Shown: positions 1-8,700 of the stretch, in pieces
How the letters are laid out: each line of letters begins with the position of its first letter
Position numbering within the stretch: the stretch's first letter is position 1
DNA from: Plantago elongata
Lineage: Eukaryota > Streptophyta > Magnoliopsida > Lamiales > Plantaginaceae
Reading direction: 5' to 3'
Length of the DNA stretch: 25,344 bases
Assembly: GCA_036897095.1 (NCBI GenBank)
Contig: JAYMSP010002253.1
Span: 1-25,344, forward strand
Notes under the pieces: model-generated
Database searches by the model: none
The model's input: only the letters and a program-made list of their open reading frames with translations
Told to the model about the DNA's origin: nothing
Position numbers and translations under genes: made by a program

Positions 1-239
1 GATTCGGTGTAATACTTGTAATTCTCTGGAGATTTTGGATCTGGATCATAGTGAAAGATCATAGCCTGGCCCGTGCACGTAGATCATTTGATCGAAGCAC
101 GTAAAATTGATTGTGTTGTTCTCTGTTTTCAGTTTCGGTTATTTGCGACGTTTGTTCATAGTAGTTGTGACGATTCTGGGTGATTTGTGATGGTTTATTC
201 ATCGTGTGAATTCTCTACAAATCGGTTCCATTCTCAACA
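1..239 (+). repeat. 3' part of the 5' LTR of the Copia element
   Basis: Aligns without gaps to 4758..4996 with 11 differences and ends in the same ttctcaaca. From the length of the complete 3' LTR, about 311 bp of this LTR lie left of the window. Confidence 0.95.
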
Positions 240-240
240 A

Positions 241-260
241 GTGGCTCCGTCTGTGGGAAC
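241..260 (+). other. Putative primer-binding site of the Copia element
   Basis: Immediately after the LTR the sequence reads tggctccgtctgtgggaa (242-259). This resembles the TGGCGCC-type primer sites of some plant retrotransposons rather than the initiator-Met TGGTATCAGAGC site common in Copia. The tRNA matched cannot be assigned from the sequence alone. Confidence 0.55.
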
Positions 261-285
261 CATCGTTGAGAAGCAGCAACTGTCA

Positions 286-1130
286 ATGGCATCATGAAGC
301 TTTAACGTAGAAAATCTAACCGATTGGAGTGATTTCAGGCTATGGAAAGCAAAGATGAAAGATTACTTGCTCATCAAGGAGCGCTTGAGGCATTGAGGAA
401 GGATTTTCCCAAAGAGATCACCGAGTCAGAGAAGAAGATCATGAAACAACGGGCACACAGTGCAATCACTCTGACATTGAGTGATGATACTCTAAGGGAG
501 GTTGTTGATCTAGATTCTGCTAAGGAGATATGGCAGAAGCTTGAAGAAATGTACAACACCAAGTCGAATGCAAACAAAATCTTTGTAAAACAACGGTTAT
601 TTGCGTTTCGAATGGTTGAAGATTGATCAAGAACCGTCCAGCTTGAAGAATTCAAGAAAGCTGTAAGTGCTAATGATCAACTGGAAGAAGACATCAATGA
701 TAGGATGAGGGGTGAAGACAAAGTAATTTTGTTACTGAATGCTCTACTAAGTTAATTGAGACCATTCAAGGATGCACTGATCTATGGTAGAACTTCTCCT
801 CTCACTATGGATGTGATATAATCAGCTTTGAGGTCATGAGAGCAGGAAATGGTGAATGCACCAAAGGGATCAAACAATGGTGAAAGCATGAATGTGAAGT
901 ACCAGCAGAAGAAATAGTCAAGGTGGAAAGCTAGAGTTGAAAAGAAGAAGGAGTACAGGAAGAAATAGTCAAGGTGGAAAGCTAGAGTTGAAAAGAAGAA
1001 GGAGTACAGGAAAGCACCTGGAAATAAATGGAATGCTAATGACAATGTGGAGAGATTCAAGTGTTATCACTGTCACAAGCAAGGACACCTGAAGAAGGAT
1101 TGTCCCAGCAACAAGAGGAATCCATCAGGT
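286..1130 (+). pseudogene. Copia gag remnant with CCHC zinc knuckle
   Basis: Gag packages the element RNA. The likely start is ATG at 286 (M-A-S), followed at once by TGA at 295; the frame then gives FNVENLTDWSDF, typical of Copia gag N-termini. A frameshift around 380-395 moves the reading into the 342..626 frame (LRKDFPKEI... to FRMVED), which ends in TGA. Further stops follow in the continuing frame. The C-terminal zinc knuckle is intact at 1062-1103: C-Y-H-C, four residues, H, four residues, C (CX2CX4HX4C), in a Lys-rich setting. An exact 51-bp tandem duplication lies at 911-1012. Confidence 0.85.
911..1012 (+). repeat. Exact tandem duplication, 2 x 51 bp, inside gag
   Basis: 911..961 and 962..1012 read identically by eye. 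The unit is 51 bp (17 codons), so it keeps the frame. Each unit carries the same in-frame TAG (gaa-ATAG-tca context), so the stop was present before duplication or was copied with it. Confidence 0.95.
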
Positions 1131-1179
1131 CAGGGCACTCAAATCTTTCAAACTAATAATACAATCACTGATCCTATTA

Positions 1180-1560
1180 ATACAAATGATTATGAGACTG
1201 TTGAAGCTTTGTGCATTACTGAGAGTAGTATTAAACCTACTTGGATACTTGATTCTGGCTACTCATTTCACATATACTATATTAAGGAATGGGTTAGTGA
1301 TCTTAAGTATAAGTATGGTGGAAGTGTGTTGTTGTGAGATGATTACCCACATAACATAAAGGGTACAGGTAGTGTCAAGATCAGGATGTTTGATGATGTG
1401 ATTAGAGTACTAAGTGATGTTAGATACATACCCAGTTTGAAAAGAAACTTATTGGAAAGTTTAACTCACTGCCTTCATGGTTTACTGAAAGTGTCACTAG
1501 GAGAAAAAGTTGTGATGCAAAGCACCAAATGTAATGAGTTGTACTATCTGTAAAGAACCA
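1180..1560 (+). pseudogene. Copia protease and pre-integrase remnant
   Basis: The aspartic protease signature is visible as W-I-L-D-S-G at 1242-1259, with the active-site D-S-G at 1251-1259 followed by Y-S-F-H. The frame stops at TGA 1335-1337. Recognisable family sequence (V-R-Y-I-P-S-L-K-R-N-L) continues to about 1450 and another in-frame stop (TAA) follows near 1552. No intact protease can be made from this copy. Confidence 0.8.
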
Positions 1561-1601
1561 CTGTAGCAGGTGAAACATCAGTAGTTACCACTGACAACTC
1601 A

Positions 1602-2590
1602 ATGATATGGCATAGCAGCATGACTCATCTCAGTGAAAAGGGCCTGAAGGAACTTGCTAAGCAAGGTATGCTGGGGAATGACACAATATCAAATCTGGTT
1701 TTCCGTGAAATATGTATCATGGGGAAAGCACATAAGTCCATCATGGGAATTGGTCAACACAACACTAATGCAGCTCTAGACTACATACACTCAGACCTAT
1801 GGTATCCTGCAAGAGCTACAACCATTGGTGGAGGAAGATACTTCATATATATAATTGATGATTTCTCAAGGAAAGTATGGGTTTACATATTAAAGTCCAA
1901 GGATGAAGCCTTTCAAAAAGTCAAGTATTGGATTAATGAGGTGGAAAATCAATCAGAATACACAGTGAAGTACCTGAGAACTGATAATGGTTTAGAGTTC
2001 CTATCCTCTGAGTTCAATGAGTTATGTGCAAACAAGGGTATTATCAGACACAAGACAATACCTGGAGCCCCACAACAAAATGGAGTAGTAGCTGAGAGAA
2101 TGAACAGAACACTACTGGAGAGAGTGAGATGCATGATATTGAGCTCAGGTGTCTCAAAAGCACTCTGGGGTGAAGCTGTAAGTACAACTAGTTACTTGAT
2201 CAACCGGAGTCCATCTGCACCACTAAATTTCAAAACACTAGAGGAGATATGGTCAGGAAGAGCCCCAGACCTCTCAAACCTAAAAGTATTTGGATGTTTG
2301 GCCATGGCACATATCAAAGGAGACAAGCTTGAGACTAGAGCTATAAAATGTATTTTTCTGGGATATCCAAGAAGAGTAAAAGGATACAAACTATGGTGTA
2401 TAGAACATGGTGAATGGAGATGCCTGGTGAGCAGAGATGTCACTTTCAATGAGATTATAATGCCACTAAAAGCAGTTCACATAGATATTAACTCATCTCG
2501 ACCAATCACTGATGAAGTTGGTTTTGAGGTGGAGCATGTAACTACAAGTGTAGTGAGTGATACCCAGGCTACAGATGAGTATATCACTAA
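1602..2590 (+). pseudogene. Copia integrase remnant, longest open stretch of the element
   Basis: The stretch stays open from ATG 1602 into the RT region (stop at 2994-2996). It begins with the pre-integrase W-H-S-S-M-T-H block. The DDE catalytic triad is visible: D in H-S-D-L-W (1793-1795), D in R-T-D-N-G (1983-1985), and E in V-V-A-E-R-M-N (2094-2096). The zinc-binding CxxC appears degraded: in F-R-E-I-C-I-M-G-K an Arg occupies the place where the family usually has the first Cys. An F-G-C-L block near 2290 marks the end of the core. Although open, it has no intact protease or RT beside it. Confidence 0.9.
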
Positions 2591-2779
2591 CCAAAATCAC
2601 AATGAAAATAGTGATGTGCAGGTGACAACTACACAGAGTTCTGGAAACAACGCAAATGATTTTCAGTTGGCTAGAGATAGAGCTAGAAGAACACATGAAG
2701 CACATGATATGTATGGTTTTGGAAGGATAGCTAGATCTTACATGGTGGTATATGCACTGGTAATCACTGAAGAAGTCAT

Positions 2780-3747
2780 ATCTCAAGAACCAAGCACTTA
2801 CACTGAAGCTACTACTTGTTCAGAGAAAGAGAAGTGGATGATAGCTATTACTGAAGAGCTAAATTCACTGAACAAGAACCATACCTGGGATATTGTAAAT
2901 ATACCTAAGGTCAAAAGCTGGTGGGATGCAAATGGATCTTCAAGAAGAAGCTTGAGGTGGAAAATGGGGAACAAATCAGGTATAAAGCCAGATTAGTGGC
3001 AAAGGGGTTCACCCAGAGAGAAGGCATAGACTACAATGAGATCTTCTCACCTATAGTTAAACACAATTCAATCAGGTTACTGCTATCACTGGTAGTACAA
3101 CATGGATTATTTCTACACCAACTAGATGTTAAAACAACATTACTTCATGGAGAGTTGGAGGAGGTAATATATATGCAGTTACCTGAAGGATTGAAGATTA
3201 AAGACAAAAGTAACAAGGCATGCTTATTGAGAAAGTCACTTATGGGCTTAAGCAACGTCCCAAACAATGGTATATGAGGTTTGATGAATATATCACCTCT
3301 GTAGGATTCAGGAGAAGCAGCTATGACAGATGTGTGTATATCTTAGGGAATGAAACTACTGGAATAACATATCTCCTATTGTATGTGAATGACATGTTAA
3401 TAGCTAGCAGAGCTATGAGTGACTTAGAGAACCTAAAAGGAAAGCTTTGTGTTGAATTTGATATGAAAGATCTAGGGAACGCAAAGAGAATATTAGGAAT
3501 GGATAATGAAAGGAATACTACTAAAGAGAGAACAATCCTATCACATAGTGATTATCTCAAGAAGGTACTTATCAGATACAATATGCACAAATCCAAAAGT
3601 GTATCAGTACCAATACAACCTAGTGTAAAGCTTTCCCTGAATCAATGTATTGCTGATGTGAGTGAAGTTAAACACATGAGTACAATGCCTTATGCTAGTG
3701 CAGTAGGGATTTTAATGTCTCAATGGTATGTTGCATACCTGACTTAG
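2780..3747 (+). pseudogene. Copia reverse transcriptase remnant
   Basis: RT blocks are spread over three frames. The first ends at 2996, the second (2921-3277) holds G-C-K-W-I-F and A-R-L-V-A-K-G-F-T-Q, and the third (3220-3747) holds Y-G-L-K-Q-R and the catalytic box, giving frameshifts near 2920-2935 and 3225-3250. The catalytic box reads Y-V-N-D (3382-3393) instead of Y-V-D-D, so one metal-binding Asp is lost. A third frame change near 3710-3740 separates RT from RNase H. Confidence 0.9.
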
Positions 3748-4366
3748 CTCATATAATGAGTGCAATTAGCAGGTTTATGGTAGGAGCTGGGAAAGCACAC
3801 TAGGAAGCTATAAAGTATCTGATCAGATATATTCAAGGATCTACAGATATGGGTTTGACACTTAAGAAGTCTGTAAGCAGCAACATTCCACTTGTTGGTT
3901 ATGTTGACTCTAGTTTTGTAGCAAATGTTGACACCAGGAAGTCTTTTATTGGCTATGTATTCACAATGTATGGAACTTCTGTGAGTTGGAAATCAAGTTA
4001 ACAAAGTGTAGTTGAATTATCAACTACTGGGGCTGAGTTTATGGCAATGATTGAAGCTGTGAAGGAAGTTATATGGTTGAAAGGGTTATTAGACGAGTTT
4101 GGAGTGATACAAGACTGTATTCCAATCTACTGTGATAATTAAGGGGCAATACAATTGACTAAACACCAAATGTTTCATGAAAAGACTAAGCATATTGATA
4201 TAAGGTTGCATTTGATCAGGGATGTGATTGCTAGAGGAACTATCAAGGTTCTGAAGATTCATACTGATGATAACACTTTTGATTGTCTTACCAAGGTTGT
4301 ATCAATTCAGAAGTTTGTTAAGTGTGTATCACTTGGGAATGAGAAGAAGGGGCCAGTTCTAACCTA
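3748..4366 (+). pseudogene. Copia RNase H remnant
   Basis: The Copia RNase H domain follows RT: G-Y-V-D-S-S-F (about 3898-3918), S-F-I-G-Y-V-F, the L-S-T-T-G-A-E-F block near 4021-4041, and the K-T-K-H-I-D-I-R block near 4185-4205. In-frame stops at 3801 (TAG), 3999 (TAA) and 4140 (TAA) interrupt it. The final frame ends at 4365-4367. Confidence 0.85.
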
Positions 4367-4434
4367 AGGAGCTGGACAAAGGGGATCAGTTATAACTTCA
4401 GGAACTGGAGGCATTATCAGGTTTGAATTAAGCT

Positions 4435-4446
4435 AAGGTGGAGATT
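4435..4446 (+). other. Polypurine tract of the Copia element
   Basis: aaggtggagatt sits directly before the TG of the 3' LTR, the expected place and form of the plus-strand primer in plant Copia elements. Confidence 0.85.
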
Positions 4447-4996
4447 TGTGAAATATAGCTCAATTAACAAAGAGTTGTATTGTACGACCAAGATCAAAGC
4501 TGGAGAATCAACGGAGGAGATCAAAGTGGAGGTTACAAGAAGGAGGGAAAGTTAGTTGGCAACTAACTTCATCCAGCTTCAATCTAATTGGTTGATTTCG
4601 ATTGAATCTTGTCATCGTTTTGTATAAATAGCTGATGTAATTGCTGTTAGTTAATTCAATCGTCATAATCATCTTTCAGTTTCTGAGTGAGAAAGCATGT
4701 GAAAGTAAATTGAGAGAGTTAGAGATTTGAATAGAGAAGAGTGTGATTGAGTCTTTCGATTCGGTGTAATACTTGTAATTCTCTGGAGATTTTGGATCTG
4801 GATCATAGTGAAAGATCATAGCCTGGCCCGTGCATACAGATCATTAGATCGAAGCACCTAAAATTGATTGTGTTGTTCTTTGTTTTCTGTTTCGGTTATT
4901 TACGACGTTTGTTCATAGTAGTTGTGACGATTCTGAGTGATTTGTGACGGTTTATTCATCGTGTGAATTCTCTGCAAATCGGTTCCATTCTCAACA
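4447..4996 (+). repeat. 3' LTR of the Copia element, complete (550 bp)
   Basis: Starts TGTGAAATATAGC after the polypurine tract and ends ...TTCTCAACA, where homology to the 5' LTR stops. It has the canonical TG...CA ends. A TATA box lies at 4623-4631. Confidence 0.92.
4623..4631 (+). promoter_or_regulatory. TATA box of the LTR promoter
   Basis: tataaatag stands 177 bp into the LTR, a normal place for the core promoter at the U3/R border. The copy in the 5' LTR is outside the window, so this solo promoter would read out toward 5000 and the 3' end of the gene on the opposite strand. Confidence 0.6.
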
Positions 4997-5530
4997 GTTT
5001 CAGTCAGATGTATTTCGCTGAATAACTTCTAATCTTCTGAGACTAGGTTAGATTGGTCACACTACATAAGGTAATCGAGAGTTGATGCAAGATGAGTACG
5101 GCAGAGTTTGTCCAACAAAACATGAAGTATGATGAAGACTAATATACAATTCAGAGACGTTAAGTGAGTTGATTAGATAGGCTTTGCTTAGTAAGAATGT
5201 AATTCCTTTAGCATTGATCTCTCCCCTTAATTCCTGAGAGTTCTAGATCATGTTCTTTAGACTAACCGACCGTTGAGATTTAGAAGAGTCGTTGCCTCGA
5301 CTTCCTTGGCTGTTACAACTTGTTCTGACTTCAGACCTCAACCTCTTCGAGACCGTTGAGGTTCATTACCTAACATCTCCTTGGGTTGGAAATGTGAGGA
5401 AATACGGGATGCCTTCACTTCTTGAGGACTAGTAACTAGTAAGAGACAGACCTTAGCTTGTGTTGGACTGTCAATGAGATTAGATGGACCTTGGCTGCAT
5501 GTAGAATTTTAACTACAAGCACATTTAATC
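4997..5530. other. Intergenic stretch, nothing recognised
   Basis: About 530 bp between the 3' LTR and the SINE. I see no ORF of note and no coding similarity. Short repeated words (gaccgttgag at about 5269 and 5352) suggest old repeat material, but no TIRs or LTR ends can be defined. Confidence 0.5.
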
Positions 5531-5621
5531 GGCAACGAAGTACAACTCAGTTGGTAAGACGCTTGAACTCCAACCAATAGGTCAGGTTCGAGTCACCCTT
5601 TAGACGTTTAAAAAAAAAAAA
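5531..5621 (+). repeat. tRNA-derived SINE, copy 1
   Basis: Same sequence as 10847..10940 and 12374..12465. It has an A-box-like aactcagttgg (about 5545), a B box ggttcgagtc (5585-5594), and a 12-A tail starting at 5610. The target duplication is weak (aatcg on both sides), suggesting an older or eroded insertion. It lies 161-251 bp beyond the stop codon of the minus-strand gene, antisense to it. Confidence 0.8.
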
Positions 5622-5781
5622 TCGTAACTGATTCTCATTTTAATACGCACAGCAAATGAAAAATCAAAACAATTGAATGCTAACAAACTAAGTTAACAGA
5701 ATTCATCTATATATAGAGTTTGAGTCAGTTTGGCATTGTAAACGCTAAATGTCCATGAAGCAAAACTAGCTCTCAGCCAGT
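5622..5781 (-). other. 3' flank / probable 3'UTR of the GMI1-like gene
   Basis: Directly downstream of the stop codon on the minus strand. No AATAAA is seen. A variant ATTAAA on the minus strand (tttaat at 5638-5643) about 140 nt after the stop is a possible poly(A) signal. Confidence 0.35.
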
Positions 5782-8700
5782 TCATAACAAGTTGTGTTTC
5801 TGAGAGCCAATGTAATTTTGCCTGGACAGCTCGAACTTTTCCTCGTCTTCTTGGAGCAATTTGTATTCCTCCTCCAATTGACCACTCAAGTTAATGAGCT
5901 CCGCCTCACAATCTTCAATCTGACTCAAATTTCTTGAGAATTGCAAAGAACGAGGCTTCATGTTTGCCACGGGGAAGTGAATAACTGATTCCCAATTGCC
6001 AAGAGATGTTAGACCATTTTTCCTCATAATTACCCCATCCAAAGAGATGGCTGAGCAAGTGATGCACGATCCAGCCATTTTCATGCAATTCTGATCTGCA
6101 TACACTTGAAGATCACCCAAAAGCGGGTAAAAAAGAGTTTCACGAAGTCTATAGCCACAATTTGTTCTCCAGTCTGCATCGCATACTTCAACAGTTATCA
6201 TGTTGACAGCAAAATCTAGAAAACCCTTCGGTCTACTGCCATCTGGCAAAGTAGGATTGCGTAAAGGCAGTGTCCCCGTTGAATCGCTTATGGATGGCCT
6301 ACAGGTAAAATAGTTATTCCAGAATCAGCAGAAAGGTATTTTGCTTTCATGGAAAAAGGCTTGAAATATTAACCTAAAAATATGTGAAAGTTTAGTTCTA
6401 TGACAAGTTCAGAAGCTATGAAAACTGTCCAGTACCTTACATCCTCCAGGCACAGGGCGTGCAATCGTCCACATGCATGGAGCCCAAATTGACTGGCAAG
6501 TTCATCAAGAGTACTACTTTGAAGATTCTCAATGGCAGCAGAAGTTTTGCACACTACTGCGAGCATTTGCTCCTCACCAATGTACTTCGATAACATTCTA
6601 TACCAAGAAAAAGATACTTATCAAATTCACTACCACTTTCTTTTACACAATTATAATGCTCAGAAAGAACTAAGATCAACCTGCTAAGCTCAATACTCTG
6701 AGTTGATCCAAGAAGTGCCACAACACCGAGTATATCACGAGGCCTTTCCTCAATCGGTAACTCTGTCAATGATTTACAGATAACAGCAGCTGCAGATGTA
6801 CTTCTTTCTTCAATTTTTTTCCATACAGAGCCTCTTTCAAATGAATGGGATACATAATCACGACCCATGGCAGCTGGATGTCAAGAAACATGCACAATCA
6901 ATCGAGTAAGACATAATAGATATTATAGTAAGTTGAGTCAACACAGAATTATTTCAAACATGATTTTTCATCCTTTTCGTATGTAAAACAATATAGACTA
7001 CTTTATACTCCCTCTTGTTCCATTAAAAACCTTCTAAGTTTGTATTTTATCTAGGATTAATGAATATTAGTTTGTGAGATGTATTATATTGATAAAGTTG
7101 TATGATTGGATAATAAAGTATGATAGGCTGAATAAAGTAGGGAATAGAAAGAATAAATCATTGCTGCATGTGATAAAAACTTCCATTTCATGTATAGGAT
7201 GTTAATAATGGATGCCAAACATGAAAAATTATGAAGTTTTCAATGGAACATAATGATTACTAATTCATAGTAGGTAAAAGAAAGAAAAGGTATAAAATAA
7301 TGCAGTATATAACAAGAAAAATATGGCTCCCAGAAGCATCAGAGGATCATCACTTTTTTACCAGCTTGACGGAAAAAACATCACCATAACTAGTGAGCCA
7401 CACTATACAAAAATTACTGGATACTACTCCATATAGACAGTGAGGTAGTGGAATCCGGAAAAGATCATCTATTTAACTGATCTCCAATACATAGCTTCAA
7501 TTATTTTCCCAGTAAATAAAACTCAATAAACATCAACATAAAAGAGTGCCAACTCTGGGCCATATAAGGTCATTATGTGATTGCAAGATTTTACATATTT
7601 CCAAGTTGTTTCATGTACATCATAGAATGGATATGATTAGTGGAGAACTATCAAAACATGTTATTCTTTATGTAATAAATTCATGCACATATTTATGTAT
7701 GGTTTGCAATTTTGCATGAAGACATGGACTGCTACTTTATATCTAAAATATGATCAGGAAAACCTTGTAATTCTGATATGGAATTCTGTAGTCCCCATTT
7801 TTGTTGTTCCAGCATCTGCACTTTACTTTGACGATCATTTACCATCGAACCTCTGTATGCGAGATCATCCTTCAGGTCCTGGATGGGCAAAATTTCTGAG
7901 TAGACAGAATACATATAATGCATAGGAACAAAGTATTTCAGCCGTTAATACAGTTAAATATTTACTGGCTTTTATCCCCGGCTTTGGTTTTGGCAATTGA
8001 AAATTTTTGTAAAATTTGGCCAAACAAGGTGATTCGGAGTTGGACTGGTTTTGAATTTATATTCGATTGGTAAGAGATAAAAATAACATTTAAGCGAGTG
8101 AGTGTAGTAAGAGTAGGTCATATATAGAATTTATATCACTTTTGAGAGTTTAGTGGATTTGGAACTAAGAAACAAATGCACCCTGTTTTGGCCAGTGGAT
8201 CAATTAAATAGACATGCATTTTATTCTTTACCAACACTTGAAAAACTTTTGTCAAACCCACCTTAATGGCAAAAAAAAAAAAAAAAAGAAAGTAATAATA
8301 ATAATTCCAATAACAAAATATTAGAAGTGCATTTTAACAATACTGTTCAGTCTAATGATCATACCTTTTGCGACATGCTTGAACCACCAGTCCAATCGCC
8401 AAGATCATGAGAATATGGTACATCTTGAGCCTCGTTGTGACCCGGTACTGAAGTTGCTTGGAGAGGTGAATAATCTAAGGGAATATGAGTTTTCATTGAG
8501 CTCTGAGGAGTGCGCAAACTTCTTGTGAAGCCAGTACAGTGAATACCCTGAGAACCCGATACGACTCCTTTGGTACACTCTTTTTTTGGAGTTACCGTGA
8601 GAGGTGTATAATCGGAAGATGGTATATCTCTGTAAGAACTTTGAGGAGTATAACTTTCATGAGGGCTCAAGTTTCCACCAGTAACATCATCATTATTTCC

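Larger units (their letters stand above)
1..4996 (+). mobile_element. Copia LTR retrotransposon, decayed, left end cut by the window
   Basis: Two near-identical terminal sequences (1..239 and 4758..4996) enclose remnants of a Copia polyprotein in the diagnostic order gag, protease, integrase, reverse transcriptase, RNase H; the integrase-before-RT order separates Copia from Gypsy. A polypurine tract precedes the 3' LTR. Every coding domain is recognisable but interrupted by stop codons or frameshifts, so the copy is non-autonomous. Comparing the 239 shared LTR bases by eye gives 11 mismatches (8 transitions, 3 transversions) and no indels, about 4.6%. The left target duplication lies outside the window; the right flank begins with gtttc at 4997. 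Confidence 0.95.
5782..7878 (-). other. GMI1: GMI1-like SMC hinge with flanking coiled coils (exons 33-36)
   Basis: Exon 33 (residues 1313-1351) is a heptad-rich helix (D-L-K-D-D-L ... Q-M-L-E-Q-Q-K). The hinge runs from about 1352 to 1580: G-V-V-A-L-L-G (1400-1406), C-G-R-L-H-A-L-C-L-E-D-V-R (1457-1469), R-P-K-G-F-L-D-F-A-V-N-M-I (1491-1503), and Y-R-L-R-E-T-L-F-Y (1518-1526). A second coiled coil follows (about 1588-1628, L-S-G-Q-L-E-E-E-Y-K-L-L). A hinge between two coiled coils is the SMC arrangement and implies dimerisation. The stop TGA is at 5784-5782. Confidence 0.88.

Noticed and set aside
6436..6445. GAT|GTAAGG donor for exon 35
   Set aside because: It looks stronger than AAG|GTACTG but would put the last exon out of frame and lose the hinge sequence.
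7764..7894. Upstream acceptor for exon 33 (ctactcag at 7895)
   Set aside because: With the phase-0 donor of exon 32 it gives a stop after seven codons; the acceptor at 7878 keeps the coiled coil open.
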